A stretch of DNA of 61,872 nt, taken from NCBI RefSeq assembly GCF_900129055.1, contig NZ_FQUZ01000021.1, forward strand, positions 1 through 61,872, in the 5' to 3' direction. Each line of letters begins with the position of its first letter. The stretch's first letter is position 1. Both the position numbers and the translations under genes were made by a program. The DNA is from Lampropedia hyalina DSM 16112. GTDB lineage: Bacteria > Pseudomonadota > Gammaproteobacteria > Burkholderiales > Burkholderiaceae_C. Of this stretch, positions 51,082 to 60,453 are shown in pieces. The notes beneath the pieces were generated by a model. It worked only from the letters and a program-made list of their open reading frames with translations, was not told the DNA's origin and made no database searches.

Positions 51082-53349
51082 TTATTGGGACAGGGTTTCC
51101 CGAATGGCTTTGGCCGCACTCTGGACGTTGGCAATGCGGGTATTGGCCGCTTCCAGTCCAGCAAAAATGCCGGGCCAGATGTCGTCGCGGTACGAGCGCG
51201 CCAGCCGGTGAAAGTGCGTCAGCGATTCGCCAGAGCGAATGAACGCATCGTCGAATTGCTCCACCGTGGCATGAATCACCAGGGCCGGAGCCAGGGCTTC
51301 TCCAATCAATGCTTTCTTGGCAGAATAAATGGCCTGCCGTGCCAAAGCGGTCATTTCCAGGAAAAGCTGTCCTGCGCCTTCTTCATCGGGGCGGCAGGCG
51401 TAGCGTACTTTTTGAACCTGGGGGTTTTCTGGATCGTCGTATTCCCATTCCAGGGCATCCAGTGACTGGCGAACCCGTGGGTGCAGTTGGGTGCGATAGT
51501 CCAGGCGCAGATCGAGCAAATCCCGGGTTGCCGATGCCAGGACCGTGCAAGGTTCGGGGGCTTCGTGGAGCAGTTTTTCCAGTTGCTCCAGCGCGGCCTT
51601 GCCCTCCTGTTCTGCGAGGAGTCTGCCGAGGTGGGGGCGCAGAATATCGAGGATTCTGGCCCACAGACCATCGGTCGATTGCTGGAAATAGCCATCAATT
51701 TCAGCGAACTTGTGGCTGATTTCCACGCGAATCCGGTTGCTTTCATGAATGCCGAATCCACCACTGCCTTTGTCGGCTTTCATGATTTTCAGGGCATCCT
51801 GGCACCAGGCTTCCTTGCCTTTGCCAAAACCGGCATCAATCCACGATTTGGCCGATTGGTAGGCGCACTCCACCGCTTCCACATAGCGATTGTCTTCTTC
51901 CTTGGCGCGGGCCTGTTTCTTGAGTTCGAGCAGGAAGTTGTGCAGTTCGCTGGCAATGTTTTTGTGCATCTCCCCTGTTCTCTTGTACAGGTCTTCGGCG
52001 GCACTGGCTGTGGGTGCATGCGTTCTGCCTGTGCGCAGTGCATTCTCCACGTCGTCCAGAAACTGTTGGATCTGCTCCTGTGTGGCGCGGTAGCGGCTGC
52101 GGGTTCCTTCCAGGATTTCGGCATCCATGACCGGCAGTCTTTCTGCCAGATGGCGCAATACCGGGTGCAGCACCTGTTCATAGACCGCTTCTTGCTTCAG
52201 GGCATTGGTCTCGTAAACCTGGTAATGGCGGTTGGGTTCGCCATCATTGACATTGCGCAGGACATCGCCGCGCAAGGCCGTAATGAGCGACTCTGTCGCT
52301 CCCCCTGTGTTGAGCACCAGCGAGACGAAATCACGCCGGTTCTTGATGAACCCACGCGCCTTGTCCAGCAGGTCGGCAGCAGCTCCGTCTTCCTTGCCCC
52401 AGTAGGCCATCCCTTCGACGGGACGCTTGACCATCAATACCAGGTCCACTTCATTTTGCAAGCCCGACAAGTGGTACTCCTCTGCGTTGGCTGCGAGTTC
52501 GCCCAGGCCCGGCAGGTCGATGATGCCCAGTTGCTCTACCTGGGCATAGGGAAACTGGCATTCGATGCGCACGTCGCGCACGGCCAGATAACGTCGATCG
52601 TTCTCCCCGGCTTCGATCTGGGTGGCGGTAGGGTAGGCGACATATTGGCGCAATTCATCCAGCGAAACGGTTTTTTCGCCGCCGGTGAGGTCTTGCTCAT
52701 AGGAGGGAAGAGCCAACTGCATTTCCCGCAGGCGGCGCAAGATGGTGATGGCACTGCTTTCCTGGCGTTTGCTTTCGGGCAGTTCCCGTTCCGATGGGGG
52801 GTAGGCGTATTGGCTGAAGTCTTCGAGCCGTTGCGGGGCCTGCGGCAACCCCAATTCTGTGTGGTAAGGCTGTAGCACGTCCTGACGGAAAGAGGCGTAG
52901 GTGTGCAGAATGAGGGTGGCCCGATGCTGCTGCTCGGAATGGAAAATGCGGCTGCGCACCGCTGTCACAGGCAAACCACTGCCTGTTGGAATCTGTTCGT
53001 CACCCAGGCCGGAAATGGCTTGCAACAGGGTGCTTTTCCCTACTCGGGCGCGACCGCTGACCCCGATATTGAGTGTGTTGCGGGAGAACCGGGCCTTGAT
53101 CTGGTTGAGGTTCTTCAGGGTTTCGGCAATATTGCTGTCAATCTGTTCGATGTGAAACCCTGAAAAATTCCTCTTGAGCGACTCGGAGGTTTCTGGGTGC
53201 GTTTTCAGTGTTTCAATCGCCTCCTCCAGTGCGCTGATCTGTCGATCCAGTTTTTTCCACTGCTCGATTTCTTTCTCGACCTTGGCAAGCTGTTCTTTGC
53301 GGGAATGGAGGATCGCTGTAATTTTCCGTTGTGCTTCAGAGTGTTCCAT
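51082..53349 (-). CDS. Dynamin-like large GTPase
   Basis: A 755-residue GTPase. An N-terminal coiled coil (residues 1-60: RKEQLAKVEKEIEQWKKLDR, ISALEEAIETLK) precedes the dynamin-type G domain: G1 VSGRARVGKSTLLQA (97-111), a G2 Thr in LPVTAVRSR, and G3 IIDLPGLGELAANA. The later G4 region (VSLVLNTGGATE) departs from the canonical TKxD. The long C-terminal part is helical, with no membrane helix seen, as in bacterial dynamins and GTPase-conflict proteins. It sits between the DUF1232 and second GTPase genes with 27-base gaps on both sides, indicating one operon. Confidence 0.85.
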   Translation of the reverse strand: MEHSEAQRKITAILHSRKEQLAKVEKEIEQWKKLDRQISALEEAIETLKTHPETSESLKRNFSGFHIEQIDSNIAETLKNLNQIKARFSRNTLNIGVSGRARVGKSTLLQAISGLGDEQIPTGSGLPVTAVRSRIFHSEQQHRATLILHTYASFRQDVLQPYHTELGLPQAPQRLEDFSQYAYPPSERELPESKRQESSAITILRRLREMQLALPSYEQDLTGGEKTVSLDELRQYVAYPTATQIEAGENDRRYLAVRDVRIECQFPYAQVEQLGIIDLPGLGELAANAEEYHLSGLQNEVDLVLMVKRPVEGMAYWGKEDGAAADLLDKARGFIKNRRDFVSLVLNTGGATESLITALRGDVLRNVNDGEPNRHYQVYETNALKQEAVYEQVLHPVLRHLAERLPVMDAEILEGTRSRYRATQEQIQQFLDDVENALRTGRTHAPTASAAEDLYKRTGEMHKNIASELHNFLLELKKQARAKEEDNRYVEAVECAYQSAKSWIDAGFGKGKEAWCQDALKIMKADKGSGGFGIHESNRIRVEISHKFAEIDGYFQQSTDGLWARILDILRPHLGRLLAEQEGKAALEQLEKLLHEAPEPCTVLASATRDLLDLRLDYRTQLHPRVRQSLDALEWEYDDPENPQVQKVRYACRPDEEGAGQLFLEMTALARQAIYSAKKALIGEALAPALVIHATVEQFDDAFIRSGESLTHFHRLARSYRDDIWPGIFAGLEAANTRIANVQSAAKAIRETLSQ

Positions 53350-53376
53350 GAATGTATTCCTTGCAGTTGGGGTATG

Positions 53377-53706
53377 TCAGTTGAACCATTGGCGCATTTT
53401 CTGGGCGGTTTCTTCCTTGATCTCTTCGGTCACATGTGCCGACACAGTGGCCAGTGCTGCGGCCAGCGCGCCCAGGTCATCGGTGAAGCCTGCGACGGGG
53501 AGGACATCGGGGATGGCATCGATGGGCAGGATGAAGTAGGCCAATGCGCCGTAGATGGTGGTTTTCGCCCAGGTGGGGGTTTTGGCATCCTGCGCGGTGT
53601 AGTAGAGCCAGAGTGCTTTCTCGATGACTTCCTTGCCCGCACTTTGGCCGAAGTTCTTGACTTTGTCCCAGAAATTGGTGTCGCTGTAGTGTTCGGTGGT
53701 GTTCAC
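53377..53706 (-). CDS. DUF1232 (YkvA-like) membrane-associated protein
   Basis: A 109-residue protein with the DUF1232 core KTTIYGALAYFILPIDAIPD followed by VLPVAGFTDDLGALAAALAT. This short hydrophobic module, with its conserved PxDxxPD-type motif, is common and poorly understood. The start is GTG, supported by an AAAGGAG ribosome-binding site. It is the first gene of the four-gene GTPase operon and may link the GTPases to the membrane. Confidence 0.88.
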   Translation of the reverse strand: MNTTEHYSDTNFWDKVKNFGQSAGKEVIEKALWLYYTAQDAKTPTWAKTTIYGALAYFILPIDAIPDVLPVAGFTDDLGALAAALATVSAHVTEEIKEETAQKMRQWFN

Positions 53707-54043
53707 GGTTTTCTCCTTTTTTCGGATAGGAGGGTGTCGGTTGTCTCTGAATATTGAGATTCATTTGCGAAAAAGCAAGCAGTCGATCTTATTACATGGC
53801 GGCGACAGGTGGTGTCGTTCTCGGAATCAGTAAAACAATTTTTGGTATGGGGGGCGATGGTCAGAACAAATCTGGAAAATTCAATAGACACAGCGGCGGT
53901 CGGGATGCAACCATGAAATTCGATATTTGTGGCTGGCAGATTAGAATGCCGCCTTTGCAGGCGGTCAGATGGCGCATCGATGGCGCACAGGTACGGTGTT
54001 CTGCGGCTGCCCATTTTTTGTTACCCCACCTTCTGGAGTCTTT
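53707..54043. other. Divergent promoter region between GTPase operon and tkt
   Basis: No gene seen. The 337 bases hold the start regions of both the GTPase operon (minus) and tkt (plus). Open frames here have no family resemblance. No clear operator was identified. Confidence 0.4.
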
Positions 54044-56083
54044 ATGGCCAACACCACCGCGATGGCCAATGCAATTCGTGCATTGGCCATGGATGCCGTT
54101 CAACAAGCCAATTCGGGCCATCCGGGCGCGCCCATGGGCATGGCCGACATGGCCGTGGCCTTGTGGGCACGCCATCTGCGGCACAATCCTGCCAATCCGC
54201 AATGGGTGGATCGGGATCGCTTCATTCTCTCCAACGGCCACGGCTCCATGCTGCTGTACGCGCTGTTGCACCTGACGGGCTACGATCTGCCCATCGAGGA
54301 GCTGAAGAACTTCCGCCAACTGCACAGCAAGACCCCCGGCCACCCGGAGGTGGACATTACCCCCGGTGTGGAAACCACTACCGGTCCGCTGGGGCAGGGC
54401 ATCACGAATGCCGTGGGTTTTGCACTGGCCGAGAAGCTGCTGGCCGCCGAGTTCAACCGCCCGGAACATGCCATCGTCGATCACCACACCTATGTGTTCC
54501 TGGGCGACGGCTGTCTGATGGAAGGCATCAGCCACGAGGCTGCCGCATTGGCCGGAGCCTGGAAGCTCAACAAGCTGGTCGCACTGTACGACGACAACGG
54601 CATTTCGATTGACGGCCAGGTGGCTCCCTGGTTCGTGGACAATACCGCCGAGCGTTTCAAGGCCTATCAGTGGAATGTGATTGGCCCGGTGGATGGCCAC
54701 GATGTGGACGCGGTCGATGCAGCAATTGCCCAGGCCAAACAAAGCGGCGACAAGCCCAGCCTCATCATCTGCAAGACCCATATTGGCAAGGGCAGCCCGA
54801 ATCGCCAGGACACCGCCAAGGCCCACGGCGAGCCGCTGGGAGCGGAAGAAATTGCCCTGACCCGTGCCCAGTTGGGCTGGGATGCCGCGCCGTTCGAGAT
54901 TCCCGCCCCAGTGTATGGCGACTGGGATGCCAAGGCAGGCGGCACACAGGCCGAACGCGACTGGGATGCCCGCTTTGCTGCCTATGCCCAGGCGTACCCG
55001 GAGCTGGCGCAGGCGTTTTCGCGCCGCGTTGCTGGCGCATTGCCCACGAATTTTGCTGAAATCGCGGCACAGGCCCTGGAACAGGCCCATGCCAAGCAAC
55101 AGGCCGTGGCCACCCGCAAGGCCAGCCAACTGGCACTGGAAGCCTTTACGGCCGCCCTGCCGGAACTGCTGGGCGGTTCCGCCGACCTGACCGGATCCAA
55201 CCTGACGAATACGCCATCCACCCCCGCACTGCGGCTGGATGCCCAGGGTGCCGTGGTGCGCACCGACGATGGCCGCATCGGTCGCCACATCAATTACGGT
55301 GTGCGCGAGTTCGGCATGGCCGCCATCATGAACGGCGTGGCCCTGCATGGCGGTTTCATTCCCTATGGCGGCACTTTCCTGACCTTCAGCGACTACAGCC
55401 GCAACGCCATCCGCATGGCCGCGCTGATGAAACGGCGCGTGGTGCATGTCTTCACGCACGACTCCATCGGTCTGGGTGAAGACGGCCCCACCCACCAGTC
55501 CATCGAGCACGCGGCCAGCCTGCGCCTCATCCCGAATCTGGATGTATGGCGGCCTGCCGACACTGCCGAAACCACAGTGGCATGGACGCAGGCTTTGCTG
55601 AACCAAGACCGGCCATCGGCCCTGCTGCTGTCGCGCCAGGCCGTGCCGTATGCACCCAAGCGCGATGTGGCACTGGCCGACATCGGGCGCGGTGCGTATG
55701 TGCTGGCCGAACCCCAGGATGCCGGACTGGATGCGCCCGCCCAGGCGGTGCTGATCGCCACCGGCACCGAAGTGGCCTTGGCCTTGCAGGCGCAGAAGCT
55801 GCTGGCCGGGCAGAACGTGGCAGTGCGCGTGGTCTCCATGCCCAGCACCAGCGTGTTCGACCGCCAGGATGCCGACTACCAGCGTGTGGTGCTCTCCCTC
55901 GGCCTGCCCCGCGTGGCCGTGGAAATGGGCACGACCAGCCTGTGGTGGAAGTACGGCTGCACCGCCGTGGTCGGCATCGACAGCTATGGCGAATCCGCTC
56001 CCGCTGCCAAACTGTTCGAGCACTTTGGCTTCACACCGGAGAACGTGGCCGCTACCGTGCAGGCGGTGCTGGATCCGTCGTAA
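54044..56083 (+). CDS. tkt: Transketolase
   Basis: A 679-residue thiamine-diphosphate enzyme of the pentose phosphate and Calvin pathways. The N-terminal part has [20 protein letters not shown] and [20 protein letters not shown]. The ThDP motif is [20 protein letters not shown] ... [12 protein letters not shown], and the pyrimidine domain has [34 protein letters not shown] and [14 protein letters not shown]. The start follows a GGAG ribosome-binding site; the frame extends upstream without conservation. The product is full length. Confidence 0.97.
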   Translation: MANTTAMANAIRALAMDAVQQANSGHPGAPMGMADMAVALWARHLRHNPANPQWVDRDRFILSNGHGSMLLYALLHLTGYDLPIEELKNFRQLHSKTPGHPEVDITPGVETTTGPLGQGITNAVGFALAEKLLAAEFNRPEHAIVDHHTYVFLGDGCLMEGISHEAAALAGAWKLNKLVALYDDNGISIDGQVAPWFVDNTAERFKAYQWNVIGPVDGHDVDAVDAAIAQAKQSGDKPSLIICKTHIGKGSPNRQDTAKAHGEPLGAEEIALTRAQLGWDAAPFEIPAPVYGDWDAKAGGTQAERDWDARFAAYAQAYPELAQAFSRRVAGALPTNFAEIAAQALEQAHAKQQAVATRKASQLALEAFTAALPELLGGSADLTGSNLTNTPSTPALRLDAQGAVVRTDDGRIGRHINYGVREFGMAAIMNGVALHGGFIPYGGTFLTFSDYSRNAIRMAALMKRRVVHVFTHDSIGLGEDGPTHQSIEHAASLRLIPNLDVWRPADTAETTVAWTQALLNQDRPSALLLSRQAVPYAPKRDVALADIGRGAYVLAEPQDAGLDAPAQAVLIATGTEVALALQAQKLLAGQNVAVRVVSMPSTSVFDRQDADYQRVVLSLGLPRVAVEMGTTSLWWKYGCTAVVGIDSYGESAPAAKLFEHFGFTPENVAATVQAVLDPS

Positions 56084-56184
56084 CAGGTATAAGTATTAAT
56101 AATGCTGTGAAAATAGTGCCGCTGCGCTAAAGTGTTTGCGGCATCTTGTTCGTTTTTTTACTGTAGTGCCTATGAGGTAATGAT

Positions 56185-57290
56185 ATGAAAAAATTTTACT
56201 GTTGTATTATGTTTTTTTAACATCTTTGTGTTATGCAGATGGATGGCTAGAATCAGTGGAGCCAGATGCTTATTCCGGGTGGGCATGTGAGTTTGGTAAT
56301 TCCGGTTATGTTGGAATTCATGTGTGGCGAGATGATGGTTTGTTTTTGGGGGGTGGTAATGCTGCTCTAAATCGTGAGGATGCGGTTAAGAACGCATGTA
56401 ATAGTGAACATAGCTCACATGGGTTTAATTTGAAATTCGATTTGCCGAATCATGTTTATGATGGAAATTACCATTCTGTGAGTGTTTATGCGATATTTGA
56501 TGATGGAAGTAATGAGTTATTGGGGAATTCTCCAGTCAATATTTTATTTGTTGATAAAAGTATCCCTCCTAGGCCAACGAGAATAGGGATGGTTGTAGGT
56601 AGAGATTTAGATTATCCGTATCCATTATCAATTCAGGGGCATGTTGGAATATGGGATGGATATAGGGTTATAGAGGTTTTTAATGATAATAGTAATAGAA
56701 AAAACAGGGTCCAGAAAATATCGTGGGAAGAGTTTTCGCGAGAGACCAAGGCTTGGCCTAATGTGAATAAAGATCTGCCAGATTATTATATATCAACTTG
56801 TATTAAGGAGTATTGTGCTGAAAATCCACTGGATTATGAAGAGACTAGATCTCGTTTGAAAGTGTATAAGGCTATTATAAAGAGGGCGGAGCAGATTATG
56901 GTGATTGGGGCTTCGTATACATATTCGGCTACACCAACGCCAGCAAAACCTGGAACTTTGGTTCCAGTAATAAATCCGAAATGTTACTCTGGGCCATTTT
57001 CGACTACATCAGGAGGTGGCGTAGCTGGGAACTCGAGTTCTTGTATTATTGGGTACAAGGAAAATTTAAAACCTATTCCTGGTGTATATAGATGTGATTC
57101 GTTTGTAGTAGATGCTTACGCTTCTACTGCGCAAACTAGATATGCACTTTCGTCTTTTCAAACATCTCTTTCTTTTTATAATAATCAAAGAAAACAGCAG
57201 GAAAGTTGGCAAAAAAATATGGTTGAGTTGGCAAATATGTTTCGTACACCAAACCGAATCTATGGAAAAATAAAGGATGGAATGTGGTGA
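56185..57290 (+). CDS. Permuted NlpC/P60-like secreted hydrolase with frameshift in the signal peptide
   Basis: The main open frame runs 56202-57290. A good ribosome-binding site (GAGGT) precedes an ATG at 56185 whose frame meets TAA after a run of seven Ts; eight Ts would join MKKFYCCIMFF to LTSLCYA, a normal signal peptide. After it comes a GWACEFGNSGYVGIHVWRDD domain, common in secreted proteins. A papain-like pair in permuted order follows: His in GHVGIWDGYRVIEVFND (His 147 in the open frame) and Cys in YRCDSFVVDAYAS (Cys 298). The enzyme could cut peptidoglycan peptides or other amides. Very AT-rich, so acquired. The next gene overlaps it. Confidence 0.65.
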
Positions 57291-58255
57291 AAAAATTTTT
57301 GTTTATTCTTTTGTTTATTCTTTTGTTTATTTATTCTTATGAAAAATATAATAATATTTTGGCAGATGATTTTGGTGATGGCTCTTTGTTGAGTGATGTA
57401 GAAAGTAATTATAAAGAAAATAGTGGGTTTAAATTGAAATATAATTCAAGTTCATATAGGAAATTGATTGATGATTTGCAGGCTGAAGGTGATGATTTTG
57501 AGTTGGAGAGTATTGTTTATAGGCATCTTGCCAGCAAGGTTAATTTGTCTGATGAAAGGAAGAGTGATTTTGCAAATGAATTAAAATATATTATATATTC
57601 GGATTTTCCTGATAGTGCTAAAGGTGCTGCTATTGTTGCATATTCAAGATTGGGGAGGTATGGTGATTTGCATGAGGTTTTAAGGTATGGGAAAAATAAC
57701 CATCTGATTTCTGAGGATGATTACTATGGGGAGTTGGTTCAAATGATTCCAACTGGTTTTTATGAGAAAGATGATGAAATAATTAATGAATTGATTGTTG
57801 CTTCTAATGATTTTGGGAATAATGTATTGATGAGTCAGTTGTCTGGAAATCCTGCTGTATTTTTGTACTTGACAGATATGCAGAAAAAAATATTGCATCA
57901 ATATATTTTTTCCCATAAGCCTGAATTGCCTCAGAATTTTTCTGAGCTTGGATTGCTTGATGCTATTCGATATGAAAAATGGCTGGGTTCGCTTTTTAAT
58001 ACATCCATTGAGTCAATGGAAGGGGATGTTTTTTTGAATTATGTTTCTGATTTTTATGTGAATGGATTTAGTGATCCTAGAGATGCGGTTTTATTGGGGC
58101 ATGCTGATTTTATTGATGAGATTCGTGGTAAAAATCCCGAGTTGTTTAATATGTTGGTGAAAACTGTGGAGAAGTATTATGATAGTTATTCAAATAATAT
58201 TTTGGCCGAATACTTGGTTCGAGAATTTAAAGAGGAAAATGTGTTACTCCATTAG
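57287..58255 (+). CDS. Membrane-anchored partner protein of the AT-rich pair
   Basis: A protein of about 322 residues that I cannot assign to a family. An N-terminal hydrophobic helix (FLFILLFILLFIYSY) anchors or exports it. The rest is acidic and helical, with repeat-like pairs (DFELESIVYRHLASKV, SAKGAAIVAYSRLGRYGDL, DEIINELIVASNDFGNNV), consistent with an alpha-helical repeat fold. The start is GTG at 57287 (or 57284), overlapping the stop of the enzyme gene, so translation is coupled. Codon use is as AT-rich as in that gene. An immunity or accessory role is possible. Confidence 0.6.
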   Translation: MKKFLFILLFILLFIYSYEKYNNILADDFGDGSLLSDVESNYKENSGFKLKYNSSSYRKLIDDLQAEGDDFELESIVYRHLASKVNLSDERKSDFANELKYIIYSDFPDSAKGAAIVAYSRLGRYGDLHEVLRYGKNNHLISEDDYYGELVQMIPTGFYEKDDEIINELIVASNDFGNNVLMSQLSGNPAVFLYLTDMQKKILHQYIFSHKPELPQNFSELGLLDAIRYEKWLGSLFNTSIESMEGDVFLNYVSDFYVNGFSDPRDAVLLGHADFIDEIRGKNPELFNMLVKTVEKYYDSYSNNILAEYLVREFKEENVLLH

Positions 58256-58283
58256 CTTGTGTTTTTTATGAAGAATTTATGGC

Positions 58284-58577
58284 ATGGGTTTATGCTAATA
58301 GTGTGGGAACACTTTGCGGCAGAGCAGTGTCACTGCCAACATCGACTGTAATAAGCTTATTTCAAAAAAAACGCTGCCGAAATGAAACATCCAGCAGTGG
58401 AATGCAGCGATCATGAACAGGTTCTTGGAACGTGTTTACGATTTCATGGCGATGCCGTACAAGTGGCACCGTCATTGCGCGCTTGACCCGAAAGCCAGTG
58501 ACGACGTATCAAAAAAACACCTTGCTTCTCAATGGGATAAGTTGCCGCTAGATTCCCGCTTTCGCGGAAATGACGGG
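58284..58577 (+). repeat. Direct repeat copy A (about 294 bp) downstream of the monooxygenase gene
   Basis: This region matches copy B (60107-60407) along its whole length in the same orientation. Shared pieces include GGAACACTTTG, AACATCGACTG, TAAGCTTATTTC, AACATCCAGCAG, CGTGTTTACGATTTCATGGC and ACGACGTATCAAAAAAACAC. Copy A is more degraded: its hairpin arms no longer pair fully, but on the minus strand a T8 run still follows. Its right part (58470-58577) is a REP-like palindrome. It fills the gap after the AT-rich pair. Confidence 0.8.
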
Positions 58578-58616
58578 TAGTCCCCTTGACTCAACAGCAT
58601 TGGGTTATGGGGGCAA

Positions 58617-60005
58617 TCACTTCTGCACGCCTTCGCGCTTGATTTTTTCGATGTCGCGGTACTGTGCGGCCGGGTGGTTGTCCGGCAGGTAGGGGCCTTG
58701 GCCGAACAGTTTTTCGCGCAGCGTGCCTTCGCGGTATTCCCTGGCATACACGCCACGGCGTTGCAGTTCCGGCACCAGGTGTTCCACCACGTCGGTGAAG
58801 GTTTCGTGGGCCACTGCGTAGGCGAGGTTGAAGCCGTCCAGGTCGGTCGCGTCCACCCATTCCTGCAATTGGTCGGCCACGGTGGCTGCGGAGCCGACGA
58901 ACAGCGGGCCGAGGCCGCCGATGCTGGCCCACTTGGCCAGCTCCTCGATCGTCCAGGTCTTGCCGCCTTCCGAGAGTTCTTCGACGGCCGAGATGATGGC
59001 GTTGGTCTCCACCTTGCGCACGTTGTCGCCGGGGGCGTAGCGGCCAAAGTCGATGCCGGTCCAGCCCGAAGTCAGCACCAGGCCACCATCGTAGGAGGCG
59101 TAGCTCTGGTATTCCTTGAGCTTGGCGTGTGCCTTTTCGTCGGTTTCGTCCACGATGATGGTAACCAGTGCGTAGATCAGCAGCTTTTTCGGATCGCGCC
59201 CGGCTAGCGCGGCACGGGTGCGGATGTCCTGCACATAGGCGCGGGTGGTGGCCTGTGTGGGGGTGGAGATGAATACCAGCTCGGCATTGCGGGCGGCAAA
59301 GTCCTTGCCTGCGTTGGAGGCTCCCGCCTGAAACAGCACCGGCGTGCGCTGTGGTGAGGGTTCGCTGAGGTGGTAGCCGGGCACCTCGAAATACTTGCCC
59401 TTGTGGCCGATCTCGTGGATTTTCTCGGGGATGGCGAAGATGCCCTTCTCGCGATCGCGCACCACCGCCCCCTCCTCCCAACTGCCTTCCAGCAGCTTGT
59501 AGAGCACTTCAAGGTACTCGTTGGCCACCTCGTAGCGGTTGTCGTGGCGTTTCAGGCCGACTTCGCTGATGTTCTTCGCGCCGCTTTCCAGGTAGGACGT
59601 GACGATGTTCCAGCCTACCCGGCCCTTGGTGTGGTGGTCGGCCGTGGAGAGCCGCCGCGCGAATGTGTAGGGGTGCTCGAACGAAGTCGATGCGGTGATG
59701 CCAATGCCCAGGTGCTTGGTGACCGAGGCAATCGGGTTGGCCAGTTGCAGCGGGTCATTGACTGGAATCTGCACACCGCCCAGGAAGGCGTGGTCGTTGT
59801 TGCCCTTGTAAACGTCGTAGTAGCCGATGACATCGGCAATGAATACCGCGTCGAAGATGCCGCGTTCGAGAATCTGGGCCAGATCGGTCCAGTATTCCAC
59901 GTCCTTGTATTGCCAGGAGCGGTCGCGCGGATGCCGCCAGAGGCCGGGCGACTGGTGCGCCACGCAGTTCATTTCAAAGGCGTTGAAGTGGATTTGTTTG
60001 CTCAT
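58617..60005 (-). CDS. LLM-class flavin-dependent monooxygenase (NtaA/SnaA/DszA-type)
   Basis: A 462-residue FMNH2-dependent monooxygenase of the luciferase-like superfamily. Signature segments are HFNAFEMNCVAHQSPGLWRH, DAVFIADVIGYYDVYKGN, GITASTSFEHPYTFARRLST, GRVGWNIVTSYLESGAKN and VLFQAGASNAGKDFAARNAE. The family oxidises nitrilotriacetate, dibenzothiophene, pristinamycin precursors and sulfonate-like compounds; the substrate here is unknown. The ATG at 60005 (MSKQIHF) is the normal family start. No flavin reductase gene is adjacent. The gene is flanked on both sides by related 300-bp repeats. Confidence 0.92.
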   Translation of the reverse strand: MSKQIHFNAFEMNCVAHQSPGLWRHPRDRSWQYKDVEYWTDLAQILERGIFDAVFIADVIGYYDVYKGNNDHAFLGGVQIPVNDPLQLANPIASVTKHLGIGITASTSFEHPYTFARRLSTADHHTKGRVGWNIVTSYLESGAKNISEVGLKRHDNRYEVANEYLEVLYKLLEGSWEEGAVVRDREKGIFAIPEKIHEIGHKGKYFEVPGYHLSEPSPQRTPVLFQAGASNAGKDFAARNAELVFISTPTQATTRAYVQDIRTRAALAGRDPKKLLIYALVTIIVDETDEKAHAKLKEYQSYASYDGGLVLTSGWTGIDFGRYAPGDNVRKVETNAIISAVEELSEGGKTWTIEELAKWASIGGLGPLFVGSAATVADQLQEWVDATDLDGFNLAYAVAHETFTDVVEHLVPELQRRGVYAREYREGTLREKLFGQGPYLPDNHPAAQYRDIEKIKREGVQK

Positions 60006-60106
60006 GCTTGCTGTGTCGAAAAACGGAAAACAGGACAGGAGCAAAACCGGGAGCATGTGCCATGCCAGCAATAATGAGAAATAAAATCAGTAAGTTGTAT
60101 TTATGA

Positions 60107-60407
60107 TGTGGGTTTGTGCTGATGCTGGAGGAACACTTTGTGGCAGGGCTGTGCCATTGCCAACATCGACTGGAATAAGCTTATTTCCAAAAAACAACCC
60201 CGCTGCCGGAATGGAACATCCAGCAGCGGGGTGTAGCAATCATGAGCAGGTTTTTGGAGCGTGTTTACGATTTCATGGCGATGCCGTACCAACAGCACCG
60301 TCATTCCGGGCTTGACCCGGAATGCAGTAACGACGTATCAAAAAAACACCTTGGTTCTCCATGGGATACCTTGCTGCTGGATTCCCGCTTTCGCGGGAAT
60401 GACGGGT
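60107..60407 (+). repeat. Direct repeat copy B (about 301 bp) upstream of the monooxygenase gene
   Basis: The better preserved partner of copy A. Its left part contains the near-palindrome GGAATAAGCTTATTTCC and a nine-base-stem hairpin. Its right part (60299-60407) is a REP-like palindrome of the form CGTCATTCCGGGCTTGACCC ... GGATTCCCGCTTTCGCGGGA, with TATCAAAAAAACACCTTGG in its centre. The same centre type occurs at 27838-27939. Confidence 0.82.
60189..60231 (-). terminator. Terminator in repeat copy B
   Basis: On the minus strand CCCCGCTGC (60223-60231) pairs with GCAGCGGGG (60198-60206), a perfect nine-base stem, followed by TTGTTTTTTGG. It would end transcripts coming from the truncated symporter gene. 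Confidence 0.75.
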
Positions 60408-60453
60408 GCTTTTCTTGATTGAACAGTATGGTCCTGAGATCGTAAATACGTTC

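Noticed and set aside
53861-56023. A 720-codon open frame on the minus strand opposite tkt
   Set aside because: Antisense shadow of transketolase with no family resemblance; tkt is unambiguous.
58284-60407. The two 300-bp repeats as insertion sequences or a CRISPR array
   Set aside because: They encode no transposase and there are only two long copies rather than short repeats with spacers; they look like duplicated 3'-end/REP-type elements.
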